Shown: positions 1-8,574, counted from the first letter of the stretch. The stretch: 64,000 bases of DNA from CBDAQR01 sp965199055 (GCA_965199055.1 CBDAQR010000004.1:868001-932000), one strand, 5' to 3'. Numbers and translations are program-made. Notes: generated by a model not told the origin, from the sequence alone.

Positions 1-375
1 GAGCAGGGGCGTACGCTGGTGTGGTTCAAAAACACACTTGCAGCGCGCGAGCCCGAAATGGCGGAGATGCTTAACGCTGCCCTTACCGTGAGTGAGGTCG
101 CCTATAAAAAGGACAACAACTTGCTGAGCGTGACGATTGATAACCACTCCGACGTGGATTTCCGGCTCCGCAGCCTCGATGACTACACCTTCAGCCGCCA
201 TACCGACACCGTAGAGGTCGCTCAGCACTCCAGCAAAACGCTGATCGTTAAAACCGGGGAGCGCCTTGACCGGGTTGAGTTGCTGTTCGAAGTGCAGAAC
301 GCGCTGACCGCGCCGCGCACGCCGGCAACCATTCGCTGGTCATTGCCCGTTAAGGAGCTAAACAATGTCGATTAA
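1..375 (+). CDS. C-terminal end of a protein cut by the window edge; Ig-like/beta-sandwich tail
   Basis: The frame is open to base 1, so this is the last 124 or so residues of a larger protein; the GTG at 19 is internal to the open frame and need not be a start. The tail alternates short hydrophobic strands and ends with a beta-rich domain. The opening GRTLVWFKN and the later FEVQNALTAP stretch remind me of the C-terminal Ig-like domain of PHP-type (Sb-PDE/CehA-like) phosphodiesterases; that is a memory-based resemblance, not a proven match. It overlaps the next SDR start by 11 bases, so the two are probably cotranscribed. The catalytic part lies outside the window. Confidence 0.45.
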   Translation, partial: EQGRTLVWFKNTLAAREPEMAEMLNAALTVSEVAYKKDNNLLSVTIDNHSDVDFRLRSLDDYTFSRHTDTVEVAQHSSKTLIVKTGERLDRVELLFEVQNALTAPRTPATIRWSLPVKELNNVD

Positions 376-1135
376 TGATGCGTTTCGTTTGGATGGTCAG
401 GTGGCAGTGGTCACTGGCGGCGGCAAAGGTATTGGCCGCGGCATTGCACTGTGCCTGGCGGAGGCAGGGGCCGACGTGGCCGTGGCCTCGCGCAATATGG
501 ACGACCTTAAAGCGGTGGTGACTGAGATCGAAGAGCGCGGCCAAAAAGGATTGGCGGTGCCTGCCGACGTCACTGCAGAAGGACAACTCGACTCACTGGG
601 CGATCAGGTGTGCGCCTTTCTCGGTACGCCCACCATCTGGGTGAATAACGCAGGCGGGCTGCCGGATGCCACACCGCGCTATCTGACCCGTACACCGTCT
701 GATCGTTGGGACGCCCAGGTGGACCTGAATCTCAAGTCCGTGTTTGAGGGCTCGGTGGCCGCGGCCAAGCTGATGGAAGAAGCGGGTGGGGTGATTATTA
801 ATATCTCCTCACGCACCGCCTTTGGTCCACAAAAGAAGAACGGACCCTATGCGGCTTCTAAGGCCGCAACCAACAGCCTGACGGAGACGCTGTCGGTAGA
901 ACTCGCGCCCAAGATTCGGGTAAACGCGGTAGCACCGGGGCCCGTGCCGACCCAGAACTTTCACGAATCGACCGGTATATCTGAGGAGCAGGTACCCGAG
1001 GTCGAAAAAGCGATGGGTATTCCGCTACAGCGCTTTGGTACGGTAGAGGATATTGGTGCCGCCGTGGTGTTCATGGCCTCACCGGCGGCCAGCTGGATTA
1101 CCGGCCAGTGTCTTTATGTGAGCGGTGGAATGTAG
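365..1135 (+). CDS. Short-chain dehydrogenase/reductase (SDR)
   Basis: A classical SDR of 256 residues, the usual length. The N-terminal nucleotide-binding motif TGGGKGIGRG is at about residues 17-26, NNAGG near 95, the catalytic Ser in the ISSRT stretch, and YAASK gives the catalytic Tyr/Lys near residues 160-164. The C-terminus VSGGM is typical. It should oxidise or reduce a hydroxyl/keto group with NAD(P); the substrate cannot be read from sequence. It starts inside the end of the preceding gene. Its stop abuts, without a gap, the end of the opposing styrene-oxide-isomerase-like gene. Confidence 0.93.
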   Translation: MSINDAFRLDGQVAVVTGGGKGIGRGIALCLAEAGADVAVASRNMDDLKAVVTEIEERGQKGLAVPADVTAEGQLDSLGDQVCAFLGTPTIWVNNAGGLPDATPRYLTRTPSDRWDAQVDLNLKSVFEGSVAAAKLMEEAGGVIINISSRTAFGPQKKNGPYAASKAATNSLTETLSVELAPKIRVNAVAPGPVPTQNFHESTGISEEQVPEVEKAMGIPLQRFGTVEDIGAAVVFMASPAASWITGQCLYVSGGM

Positions 1136-1639
1136 CTATTCGGTAGCCTTCAGATAGCGGTACACACCCAGTACTGCCAGCGCGAACAGAATGTGCACGC
1201 TAATCACCGGTGGCCAGCCGAACAGGTAGATGATGTCGTTGGCCAGGCTCTCCTTGAAGGGGCCGCCACCGAAAGCCAGCCCGCGAGTACCCGCAAAGGT
1301 ATTGGCCATGGCCGGCAGTGTGAACAGCCAGGCAGTAATCAGCCCGGTCCAGAACAACCACTGAAACTGCTTGTGGCTCAGGTGCATGAACTGGCCGCCG
1401 AAGGCCAGCGCCATTAGCAATAGTCCCTGGGTGATGGCTTCCATGTGCCCCATGCGGTAGGCGCGCGAGTCACCGGGAACCTGCACGTCGATTTGTACCG
1501 GCAGCGGCCACAGGACGATTTCCTGCAGCAGATGGAAGAACCAGGCCCAGCCAAAGAGAATACCCACGATAAACAGGCCGAGGCCGTTGAGAAAGAACAG
1601 CGCCTGCATGCGCCGACTAATGGTTTGCGGTTCGCTCAT
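1136..1639 (-). CDS. Styrene-oxide-isomerase-like four-helix membrane protein
   Basis: 167 residues with about four hydrophobic segments. It resembles styrene oxide isomerase (StyC, about 169 residues, haem b-dependent, converts epoxides to aldehydes): a VPGDSRAYRMGHMEA stretch at about 54-68 matches the StyC region holding the haem-ligand His (here His65), followed by a long helix, and TRGLAFG near 118-124 parallels the StyC NRGLTFG region. The start ATG at 1639 has AGGA nine bases upstream. It follows the metal-dependent hydrolase gene by 4 bases, so the two form an operon. The family resemblance is from remembered motifs; the substrate is unknown and it may act on another epoxide or be a non-catalytic relative. 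Confidence 0.6.
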   Translation of the reverse strand: MSEPQTISRRMQALFFLNGLGLFIVGILFGWAWFFHLLQEIVLWPLPVQIDVQVPGDSRAYRMGHMEAITQGLLLMALAFGGQFMHLSHKQFQWLFWTGLITAWLFTLPAMANTFAGTRGLAFGGGPFKESLANDIIYLFGWPPVISVHILFALAVLGVYRYLKATE

Positions 1640-1643
1640 GGTC

Positions 1644-2510
1644 TTATCCTGCGACAGGAGAGAGGCGGCGCAGTTGGCCAGTGTCTAGCTTTGCCGCCGC
1701 CTCGGGGTTTTCGGTGAACAGCTCGGCCCAGCGCTGGCCCCAGTCCGGGTCGGCGATCTGGCTCGGATGGTAGCCCGGTTTGAGAATGCGCAGCCACTTG
1801 GGGCCGATATTGCAGAAGATGCGAAATAGCAGCTTGAGCATGCGCAAGCGCGTGCGGCGCTGCTGCCAGAGGCCATCTTCGCGTAACAGGGCGCGGTAGC
1901 CTTGACCGGTGCGCCAGAATATATGGGCAGTGGCGTAAATGAGCCCGCCAATGCGAGTGAAGTAGCCCGGGTACAGGTGGTGCAACACATCGAAGGCGAC
2001 GTTCTTGTGTTCGATCTCCTCCACGAAATGCCACAGCACCAATGAGGCCACATGCGAATCGCTATCGCCAAACAGAAACACACGGTCTTCGATCAGCATT
2101 TGGCCGATGGCCAGTGCCATCGATTCGAAGCCCTCGGCGTAGGCCAGGTTGAATTTTAGGGATTTCTCCTTGCCGAGACGTTTGTAGTCCCGGTCCAGCC
2201 TCTCTTCAATGTCATCAACGCATTGGTAACCGGCTGTCCGTAACGTGTCATTGAACTGGCGGTGCTGCTTGTAGTGGGCCGCTTCCTGTTTCACGTACAG
2301 GTCCAGCTCCGCCTGCAGTGCGGGATCACTAATCTGCTCGCGCGCGGCTCGCATGGAGCGAATCAGGTAGGGCTCCAGATAGGGCATGGCCATCGACGCT
2401 GAGTTCACGATGTGGGAAAACTCGCGGCTGGCCGCATTCCAGTGCCCGTTCTTGTCGCCGAAGGCGAAGGGCATGGCGCGTACCGTCATACGCGATGCTG
2501 ACATAGACAT
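1644..2510 (-). CDS. Metal-dependent hydrolase of the PF10118 type (diiron-like helical fold)
   Basis: 288 residues, mostly helical. QEAAHYKQH (about 91-99) and HFVEEIEHKNVAFD (about 180-193) form Glu/His-rich helices like a diiron or metal site, which is the signature I associate with the predicted metal-dependent hydrolase family PF10118 (COG3687). No signal peptide is seen. It is the first gene of a two-gene minus-strand operon with the styrene-oxide-isomerase-like membrane protein. Substrate and true reaction are unknown; members often sit beside lipid or xenobiotic catabolism genes. Confidence 0.75.
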   Translation of the reverse strand: MSMSASRMTVRAMPFAFGDKNGHWNAASREFSHIVNSASMAMPYLEPYLIRSMRAAREQISDPALQAELDLYVKQEAAHYKQHRQFNDTLRTAGYQCVDDIEERLDRDYKRLGKEKSLKFNLAYAEGFESMALAIGQMLIEDRVFLFGDSDSHVASLVLWHFVEEIEHKNVAFDVLHHLYPGYFTRIGGLIYATAHIFWRTGQGYRALLREDGLWQQRRTRLRMLKLLFRIFCNIGPKWLRILKPGYHPSQIADPDWGQRWAELFTENPEAAAKLDTGQLRRLSPVAG

Positions 2511-2586
2511 ACTGACCCCTGTCTTGTTGTTATGGGGTGAGTCGGATACCGCTATTGTATCCCAATGTAAGACCAGATGGTGCGCT

Positions 2587-3585
2587 TTAGGGCTGGACCA
2601 GCAGTTTGCCGCGATGACCGCCGTTGTAGAGCATTCTTAGTGCCTCGGGAAAGCGTTCCAATCCAGACTCGATATGCTCGGGCATCTGAATCTTCCCGTC
2701 AGCTGCCCACTGGGCCAGGTTGGCCTCCATCTCTGGGAACTGTGCCGCGTAGTAATCGACGGTAAAACCGCGCATGCTGGCGTTACGCTCGGCCACGCGC
2801 AGATACAGGGCGGGCCCTTGCACCGACGACATGTCGGCGTATTGGGATATGGCACCACAAATCACCACCCGCGCACCCATGGCCAGATTATCGAGCGCCG
2901 CATCCAGAATGCCGCCGCCCACATTGTCGAAGAACAGGTCGAGGCCGTCCGGGGCCAGGAACTTGACTTGCCCGGCCACGTCGCTGTTCTTGTAGTCGAT
3001 GGCTGCGTCGCAACCGATCTCTTCGAGGAATGTGCATTTCTCCGCACCACCGGCAATGCCAATAACGCGAGCACCTTTGAGTTTCGCGATCTGGCAGGCA
3101 ATGGTGCCGACTGCACCAGCTGCGGCAGAGACAGCCACGGTGTCGCCTTCTTTTACCTCACCCACCAGAATCATGCCCGCATATGCGGTGAGTCCGGTAG
3201 TCATGCCCAGCAGGCCCAGGTAGGTACGTGCAGGTACCTGTGAGTCATCCAGTTTACGGTAGGTGTCGGCGGGCGCCTGCTTGTAGCGCTGGGCGCCCAT
3301 GCCGCCGAAGACCCTGTCGCCTTCGGTAAACGCCTCGCTGCGGCTTTCAATCACTCGTCCTGTGCCGAGGGCCATTACCGGTGTATTCAGCTCGCTGCGC
3401 CCGTGATGGCCGTCGTGATTAAGAGTGGTAGTGATGAACGCATCGATTCCCAGGTGTTCGACTTCGATACGAATTTCACCTTCGCCGAGTTCGGCCAGCT
3501 CTTCGCTCACTATGGCAAAATCTTCGGGCGTGGGTAGGCCTGTCGGCATCTGCTTGAGTACCACTTTCTCGTTGGCCAGCTGCAT
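2587..3585 (-). CDS. Medium-chain NADP-dependent oxidoreductase, CurA/prostaglandin-reductase-like
   Basis: A zinc-free medium-chain reductase of about 332 residues. It has the GroES-like N-terminal half, the nucleotide-binding stretch SAAAGAVGTIACQIAKLKGARVIGIAGG in pieces around residues 150-180, and the DLFFDNVGG motif characteristic of the leukotriene B4 dehydrogenase/CurA group. These enzymes reduce alpha,beta-unsaturated ketones or aldehydes with NADPH. I place the start at 3585 rather than 3603, because an AGGAG sits seven bases before this ATG and overlaps the upstream ATG. It is divergent from the GST gene across about 88 bases. Confidence 0.88.
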   Translation of the reverse strand: MQLANEKVVLKQMPTGLPTPEDFAIVSEELAELGEGEIRIEVEHLGIDAFITTTLNHDGHHGRSELNTPVMALGTGRVIESRSEAFTEGDRVFGGMGAQRYKQAPADTYRKLDDSQVPARTYLGLLGMTTGLTAYAGMILVGEVKEGDTVAVSAAAGAVGTIACQIAKLKGARVIGIAGGAEKCTFLEEIGCDAAIDYKNSDVAGQVKFLAPDGLDLFFDNVGGGILDAALDNLAMGARVVICGAISQYADMSSVQGPALYLRVAERNASMRGFTVDYYAAQFPEMEANLAQWAADGKIQMPEHIESGLERFPEALRMLYNGGHRGKLLVQP

Positions 3586-3673
3586 CGGGTAACTCCTGTT
3601 CATATTCTGTTGAGTGCGATACGGTGATTACGCGCTATCATCGCCATCCAGATCATTAACGGAGCTTGATCAC

Positions 3674-4357
3674 ATGCTGACTTTGCATGGCTTCTCGGCC
3701 AGCAACTACTACAACGTCGTGAAGTATGTGCTGTTGTACAAGGACATCCCCTTCGAGGAACACGTTGTGTACGGCGGCGGGGAGGAGTGGCTGTCGATCA
3801 GCCCGGTGGGCAAGATCCCGGCACTGACCACCGAGGGCGGCGAGCATATCTCCGAGACCACCGTTATCTGTGATTATCTGGAAGACGTCTACCCGGAAAA
3901 GCCGCTTTATCCTGAAGACCCGGTGGCGAAATCGAAAGTGCGGCAGATAATGAAGGTGTGCGAGCTCTATCTGGAGCTCTCCAGCCGTAAGCTGATCAGC
4001 TATGCCTTCTCCGGCAAGCCCGCCCCGCAGATGTCGCTGGATGATGCACGTCACGTGACCAATCGCGGCGTTGGCGGATTGCAGCGCTTGTGCCAGTTCT
4101 CTCCGCATATCGCCGGCAGTGAGTTCACCCTGGCCGATATCTACGTGCACTACTGCAATGCCGTGGTGAATTCTGTTGGCGCTAAACAATTGGAGTGGGA
4201 CATCCTTGCCGAGATCCCTGGCATGAAGGAGTGGAACCGCGCCATGCGCGAGTCTGACATTGCCAAGCGGGTTGAGACAGACCGGCGCGCCAATGAGCCG
4301 GAGTTCATCGCTTATATCACCGACTACCTCTCGAAAAATACGATTCCGGGAAAGTAA
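3674..4357 (+). CDS. Glutathione S-transferase family protein (paralogue of the gene at 32800)
   Basis: 227 residues with a thioredoxin-fold N-terminal half starting MLTLHGFSASNYYNVVKY, then the conserved cis-Pro and ET(T) glutathione-contact region (VGKIPALTTEGG..ISETTVICDYLE) and an all-helical C-terminal half. The start is set at 3674 because GGAG lies nine bases upstream; longer in-frame starts lack a ribosome site. It is clearly related to the GST at 32800-33480 (same FSASNYYN/FSNYYN start, same VRQIMKV segment). A stress or detoxification role on electrophiles is inferred from the family. Confidence 0.88.
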   Translation: MLTLHGFSASNYYNVVKYVLLYKDIPFEEHVVYGGGEEWLSISPVGKIPALTTEGGEHISETTVICDYLEDVYPEKPLYPEDPVAKSKVRQIMKVCELYLELSSRKLISYAFSGKPAPQMSLDDARHVTNRGVGGLQRLCQFSPHIAGSEFTLADIYVHYCNAVVNSVGAKQLEWDILAEIPGMKEWNRAMRESDIAKRVETDRRANEPEFIAYITDYLSKNTIPGK

Positions 4358-4378
4358 GCTATCGCTGAGCCCGCTCGC

Positions 4379-5698
4379 TTGTTGCGTTTTCTACTACCCT
4401 CGATAGCAGGGTGCCTGCTGTTCCTGGTGCCCATCACCTGGGGCGGCAAGACCACGATTGGCCTGGGCATTTTTATCGACACCTTGCGCGAGCTTATAGC
4501 GGGCTATGAACTGCCGCTGGTGCTAGCATTCGTGCTCGTGTCTGCCGTGGGCAGTCTCTATTGTCTGTGGTTTAAACCCGACTGGAAAGACAGCCATCCC
4601 ACCTTGGATGGTATGTTTAACGTGAGCCTACCCTGGGTAGCGTGGCGTGTGGTTTCCTCTGCGATCGGCCTGATGATTGTCTTCGATGCCGGTCCTGCCA
4701 TGCTGCTGGCTGACGACACCGGTCCGCTACTGTATCCGCTCATCGGTGCCGTGGTGATCACCACGCTATTTGCCGCCTACATCATGATGCCGTTGCTGGC
4801 CGAGTTTGGCTTGCTGGAATTCGTCGGTACGGTTCTGCGAGCCCCCTTTGAGAAGGCCTTCACCTTGCCGGGCAGGGCGGCCATCGATGCGACCTCTTCG
4901 ATTGTGTCGGCATCGTCGGTCGGTGTGGTGCTGACCATCAACCAGTACGAGACCGGGTGTTACAGCCGCCGCGAGGCGATTTCCGTAGCGACGAATTTTT
5001 CCATCGTCTCGCTGCCGTTTTCACTGGTGATTGCCGAGACCGCGGGCATCGGCCACCTGTTCTTTACCTGGTATCTCACCGTGGTGGCTATTTGCCTGGT
5101 CTGTGCGGCCATCATGGCGCGTATCCCGCCCTTGGTGCGCATTGAGGAAGATTACTATTCGCCGGTGGGTAAACAGGTGCATGAGGAGAAGCCTGCCGAG
5201 TTTTCCAGTGCGCAGTGGGGCCTGCAGCAGGCCATGCAGCGCGCCGAGGCGGCGCCACCGCCCGCAACGTTATTGCGTAACGCCTGGAGTCACTACTGGG
5301 TCACTATTATGAACATCGTTGGGCCGGGGGTATTGATCGCCGTCGGCTCCGGCGTACTCGCGTTTCATACCCCGATACTGGATGTGCTGGCCTATCCCAT
5401 CCGCCTTCTGCTGGAGCTGTTCTCCCTGCCAGAAGCCGACAAAGTCGCGCCCGGTTTTATCATTGGGATGTTGGACCAATTCACGCCCGCGATCCTGGCC
5501 ACACGCGTCGACAGTGAGCAGATGCGCTTCGTGCTGGCGGGATTGTCCCTCTCGCAGCTGATTTATTTTGCGGACATGGGCGTGATGTTGCTGCGCTCGT
5601 CACTGGGCTTGCGAGTGCGTGACCTGGTGTTGCTGTTTTGCATGCGCACCGTGATTGTGGCGCCGCTCCTGATTGGCGCCTCGTTCCTGGTCTTCTAG
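4379..5698 (+). CDS. YjiH-family membrane protein with nucleoside-recognition GATE domain
   Basis: 439 residues with about ten hydrophobic helices. The first half shows the GATE/nucleoside-recognition pattern (AAIDATSSIVSASSVGVVLTINQYETG), which I recognise from YjiH-type proteins. The only sensible start is TTG at 4379 (or the adjacent TTG at 4382), 22 bases after the GST stop, as there is an in-frame stop upstream. A transporter-like role is probable, but the substrate is unknown. It probably shares a transcript with the GST and with the small anchored protein that follows. Confidence 0.75.
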   Translation: MLRFLLPSIAGCLLFLVPITWGGKTTIGLGIFIDTLRELIAGYELPLVLAFVLVSAVGSLYCLWFKPDWKDSHPTLDGMFNVSLPWVAWRVVSSAIGLMIVFDAGPAMLLADDTGPLLYPLIGAVVITTLFAAYIMMPLLAEFGLLEFVGTVLRAPFEKAFTLPGRAAIDATSSIVSASSVGVVLTINQYETGCYSRREAISVATNFSIVSLPFSLVIAETAGIGHLFFTWYLTVVAICLVCAAIMARIPPLVRIEEDYYSPVGKQVHEEKPAEFSSAQWGLQQAMQRAEAAPPPATLLRNAWSHYWVTIMNIVGPGVLIAVGSGVLAFHTPILDVLAYPIRLLLELFSLPEADKVAPGFIIGMLDQFTPAILATRVDSEQMRFVLAGLSLSQLIYFADMGVMLLRSSLGLRVRDLVLLFCMRTVIVAPLLIGASFLVF

Positions 5699-5736
5699 TT
5701 GTTGTTCAATAGCGGGCGGGCAACTATGCTCAAGCC

Positions 5737-6528
5737 ATGTCGATAATAAGCCGTCTGTTCAGTAAATCCGGCACTGCCGTCTTTGAGTTTCTCTTGATCG
5801 TGGTGGGCGTGCTCGCCGCGCTAGCCGTCGATTCCTGGCAGCAGGAGCAGGATGAGAAGCTGCGATTACAGGGCCACCTGATTTCGCTGGTAGCAGAGGT
5901 TGATCAAAATCTGTATAGCATCGGTATCATTCGCACGTCGGTGCTGCCTAAGAAGATCGAGCGCCTGGGGCGGGTGATCAACACACTTGAATCTCATAGC
6001 GAGCCTCCGGAGCTCACAGACGCGTTTATGGCCGATCTTGTGCGCAGCGCGACTGACGCTCAGATCTGGTTCACGCGCAATAGCTATGATGCGCTGCTGA
6101 GTTCAGGTGGCTTCAAGCACTTGAATAACTCCGCGCTCGAATCGCTCATCTCGAGTTCGTACAGTGCTAACGAAACTCTGCTGTCACAGTCGGAACGAGC
6201 ACGAGGCCGCTACGCCGCTCTGGTGTTTGAGCTAGTGCCGTCGCGTTTTCTCACGCAGGATATTCATCCCATGGGTGGCTATGTACATGAGGCAGCAGAG
6301 GCCCCGCTGGCCGATGATGGCATGTCACTGGTAGCCGCTAGCGAGCTGCTCTTCACGCAGCGTGAAAGGCTGGTGCGATTGGCACGCAATGAGATGGCCT
6401 ATGCCACCGGTACCTGGTATGCCTTGACCCGTATAGAGGACGGCTTCGAAGTCATGCGTGAACGTATTGTCGAAGACCCACTGTTGCAGGGCGAGATAAT
6501 AGAAAATGTGTTCGATGAATTAGACTAG
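5737..6528 (+). CDS. Membrane-anchored protein of unknown function (DUF6090-like)
   Basis: 263 residues. One transmembrane helix lies near the N-terminus (about 14-31, FEFLLIVVGVLAALAVDSW), followed by a charged helical region that would be periplasmic. The order basic start, helix ending in ALAVDSWQQ and helical soluble domain resembles the DUF6090 group by memory. No catalytic motif is visible. It lies 38 bases after the YjiH gene and 12 bases before the SnoaL-like gene, so an operon is likely. A second protein of similar build, but not obviously homologous, is at 27555-28085. Confidence 0.6.
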   Translation: MSIISRLFSKSGTAVFEFLLIVVGVLAALAVDSWQQEQDEKLRLQGHLISLVAEVDQNLYSIGIIRTSVLPKKIERLGRVINTLESHSEPPELTDAFMADLVRSATDAQIWFTRNSYDALLSSGGFKHLNNSALESLISSSYSANETLLSQSERARGRYAALVFELVPSRFLTQDIHPMGGYVHEAAEAPLADDGMSLVAASELLFTQRERLVRLARNEMAYATGTWYALTRIEDGFEVMRERIVEDPLLQGEIIENVFDELD

Positions 6529-6540
6529 ATAGGAAAGATT

Positions 6541-7050
6541 ATGGACCCGCAGCTACAGGAACTCCTCGACAAGAAAGCCTGCGAAGAAGTGCTGATGCGC
6601 TACAGCCGCACCCTCGATTGGTTAGACGAGGAAGGGCAGGCTAGTTGTTACTGGCCGGACGCCGATATCGATTACGGATTCTTCACTGGCAAGGCCGAAG
6701 ACTTTATTCCCGCTGTGATGCAGATCGAGGAATCTGCCCTGCGCCGCTGGCACCTAGTGGGCGGTCTCATCCTCACGATCGATGGCGATAACGCCAACAG
6801 TGAGTGTTATGGCTTCACTGTGAGTGCGGTGGAAAACGAGGAGGGCAACAAGACCGACAGCCTGTTCGGCGGACGCTACCTGGATGAGCTGCAAAAACGC
6901 GACGGCGAGTGGCGCATCTCCAAACGCCGTTACATCCTCGACTTTACCTACCAGCTGCCCCATGGCATCGATGACCTGCTGGCCTCGGGCATGGCCTTGC
7001 CCGTGTTGCAGATCGGGCAGCCTGGTCACCCCGATTATCGGCCGATCTAG
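6541..7050 (+). CDS. NTF2/SnoaL-like protein
   Basis: 169 residues with the alpha-beta cone-fold pattern of SnoaL/NTF2-like proteins: an N-terminal helix KKACEEVLMRYSRTLDW, an aromatic/acidic CYWPDADIDYGFF segment where the barrel opens, and the strand pair DEL..GEWRISKRRYILDF near the C-terminus. These include dehydratases, hydrolases and isomerases on steroid or aromatic substrates. The FSxxLDxxD pattern of the ring-hydroxylating beta-subunit-like subset is partly seen. Another relative is at 36595-37182. It sits 4 bases before the small zinc-ribbon gene. Confidence 0.8.
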   Translation: MDPQLQELLDKKACEEVLMRYSRTLDWLDEEGQASCYWPDADIDYGFFTGKAEDFIPAVMQIEESALRRWHLVGGLILTIDGDNANSECYGFTVSAVENEEGNKTDSLFGGRYLDELQKRDGEWRISKRRYILDFTYQLPHGIDDLLASGMALPVLQIGQPGHPDYRPI

Positions 7051-7053
7051 ATC

Positions 7054-7239
7054 ATGGCCGATGTACTTCCATTCAAGAAGAAGTCCCTGAAGGAAAAGCA
7101 CAAGGGCAATACCTTATGCCGCAATGGGCATCACAAGTGGGTGATTGAGAAGGACAAGGTCTTCGACACCAAGCAGGGGAAGCTGGTGACGAGTTTTAAG
7201 TGCGCGCGGTGTGGAAAGCTTAAGAATGAGGCGCGCTGA
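7054..7239 (+). CDS. Small basic zinc-ribbon-like protein
   Basis: 61 residues, strongly basic. A CRNGHH segment near residue 22 and CARCGK near residue 51 give C..H...CxxC-type ligands for one zinc. The N-terminal lysine-rich start and the ribbon suggest nucleic-acid binding, but nothing indicates a specific partner. The gene follows the SnoaL gene by 4 bases and ends before the convergent FAH gene. I do not recognise a named family. Confidence 0.6.
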   Translation: MADVLPFKKKSLKEKHKGNTLCRNGHHKWVIEKDKVFDTKQGKLVTSFKCARCGKLKNEAR

Positions 7240-7318
7240 TTGAGCTAGCTTTGGGCCGAACCTATTCCGATGCGGAGATTCTTCAGTATGCACAGGCCTT
7301 GTTCGAGGAACTGGAGTT

Positions 7319-7930
7319 TCAACCCGCTTGCCAGGTGGCCTCCATCAACAGCGCATCCTTGGCGAATATCTTCCCTGTGAACGTATCACCCACGCAGACC
7401 TTGCCCACACCCTTGGGTGTTCCGGTCATGATCAGGTCGCCATCCTCAAGCGTAAGAAAACTAGTGGCTTCGGCCAGCACCTCCTGCGGCGAATGCATCA
7501 TCATGTCGCAGCCGCCGGATTGAATCAGTTTGTCATTGATGTGCAGTTCCAGCCTGAGGTCTTCGACGGCCCCGGCGTAGGAGACGAACTCACTGAACAC
7601 CGCCGAGCCATCAAAGGCCTTGGCGCGTTCCCAGGGCAGGCCTTTTTCCTTGAGCCGTGACTGCAGCGCGCGCTTGGTCAAATCCAGCCCGAATCCGACA
7701 GCCGCGAGAGCGCCCGATTGCACGACGAAGGTGATTTCGCCTTCATAGTGAATCTCATCGACGGCATCGGTGCGCAGTTCAGCGCTGATGGCCGAATTCG
7801 GTTTGGTGAAAATCACCGGTTCGGTGGGCACTTCATTACCCAGCTCGGCAATATGCTCGGCGTAGTTGCGACCGATGCACACAACTTTGGACGGGGTGAT
7901 GGGCGCTTGATCGAGTTGTACGGTATTCAT
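7319..7930 (-). CDS. Fumarylacetoacetate hydrolase family protein
   Basis: 203 residues, the length of compact YcgM/FAHD1-like members. It shows the family order CIGRNYAEH, then PVIFTKPNSA, EGEITFV with its metal-binding Glu, KAFDGSA, and the late GDLIMTGTPKGVG turn. Acidic metal ligands are therefore present. Family members hydrolyse or decarboxylate 2-oxo acids such as oxaloacetate or acylpyruvates; the substrate here is not determined. The minus-strand gene lies 11 bases downstream of the orphan membrane gene and probably shares its promoter. Confidence 0.92.
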   Translation of the reverse strand: MNTVQLDQAPITPSKVVCIGRNYAEHIAELGNEVPTEPVIFTKPNSAISAELRTDAVDEIHYEGEITFVVQSGALAAVGFGLDLTKRALQSRLKEKGLPWERAKAFDGSAVFSEFVSYAGAVEDLRLELHINDKLIQSGGCDMMMHSPQEVLAEATSFLTLEDGDLIMTGTPKGVGKVCVGDTFTGKIFAKDALLMEATWQAG

Positions 7931-7941
7931 AACGCTGCAGC

Positions 7942-8463
7942 TTAATCGCTCAGGTAGTCGGTGGCTATGTCATGCAACTGCTGCGCGCTGGGGATGACGG
8001 GGTTGCAGACTTCGCCCATCACTCCTTTATCGATGCGGTCATCCATGCCCAGCTCGGCATAGAGCGTGTCGAGGTCGTCGAGGGTGTCACAGGCCATTTT
8101 TATCTCGTAGGCCGTGGCGGCAATTAGCACCGGTATGCCCAGCAGGGGTATGGCTTCGGCAGGTAGCTCCGCGATGGACGTGGCCACCAGCTTTCCCGTT
8201 CGGGTCGTCAGGCGTCTCCCGAATCTTTGAGCCGCCTTCTTTTGCGTCTTTATCGCCGCCTGCTGGCTGGCGATCTGGGTATTCTTTTTTGTCAGGCGAG
8301 TGTTCATGGCATCGGCGACCGTGGATATGCCGAAAGCTGTGCCCATCAAGCCAGAGAGCGCCGCGTTAAACGCGCTGTTGGTCAACGTCAGTACATTGCT
8401 AGTGAGAAGCCCTAGAAAGGCCAGAGCGGTAAAAGCTCGCCGGGTATGGGTGATGAGTTTCAT
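7942..8463 (-). CDS. Unrecognised membrane-associated protein
   Basis: About 173 residues from the ATG at 8463; the longer in-frame start at 8514 would add residues lacking any signal character. It begins with a signal-like hydrophobic segment (RRAFTALAFLGLLTSNVLTL), continues with a helical lysine/glutamine-rich coiled-coil-like region (LTKKNTQIASQQAAIKTQKK) and has a second hydrophobic stretch (AIPLLGIPVLIAATAYEI). The C-terminus carries Cys and acidic residues. I do not recognise the family. It is divergent from the acyl-CoA ligase, with a palindrome between them. Confidence 0.55.
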   Translation of the reverse strand: MKLITHTRRAFTALAFLGLLTSNVLTLTNSAFNAALSGLMGTAFGISTVADAMNTRLTKKNTQIASQQAAIKTQKKAAQRFGRRLTTRTGKLVATSIAELPAEAIPLLGIPVLIAATAYEIKMACDTLDDLDTLYAELGMDDRIDKGVMGEVCNPVIPSAQQLHDIATDYLSD

Positions 8464-8479
8464 GATGTGTGCACCTGTC

Positions 8480-8497
8480 GCGATACTCAAGTATCGC
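8480..8497. promoter_or_regulatory. Perfect inverted repeat between divergent genes, probable operator
   Basis: GCGATACT-CA-AGTATCGC: two 8-base arms around a 2-base spacer. It lies 17 bases upstream of the orphan membrane gene and about 78 bases upstream of the acyl-CoA ligase. The size and symmetry suit a dimeric TetR/GntR-type repressor, but which regulator binds cannot be told. No regulator gene is adjacent. Confidence 0.5.
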
Positions 8498-8574
8498 AAA
8501 GTGTGGCGCTGCAATCAGCACACCTCAGCTTGGTCTACACTCAAAAACAATAATTCTAAAACTGAGGTTTACCC

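Noticed and set aside
7251..7523. Plus-strand frame starting with a plausible GRTYSDAEILQYAQALFEEL segment
   Set aside because: The first 25 codons look protein-like, but the rest is a shadow of the FAH gene. It may be a remnant of an old gene end, but cannot be supported.
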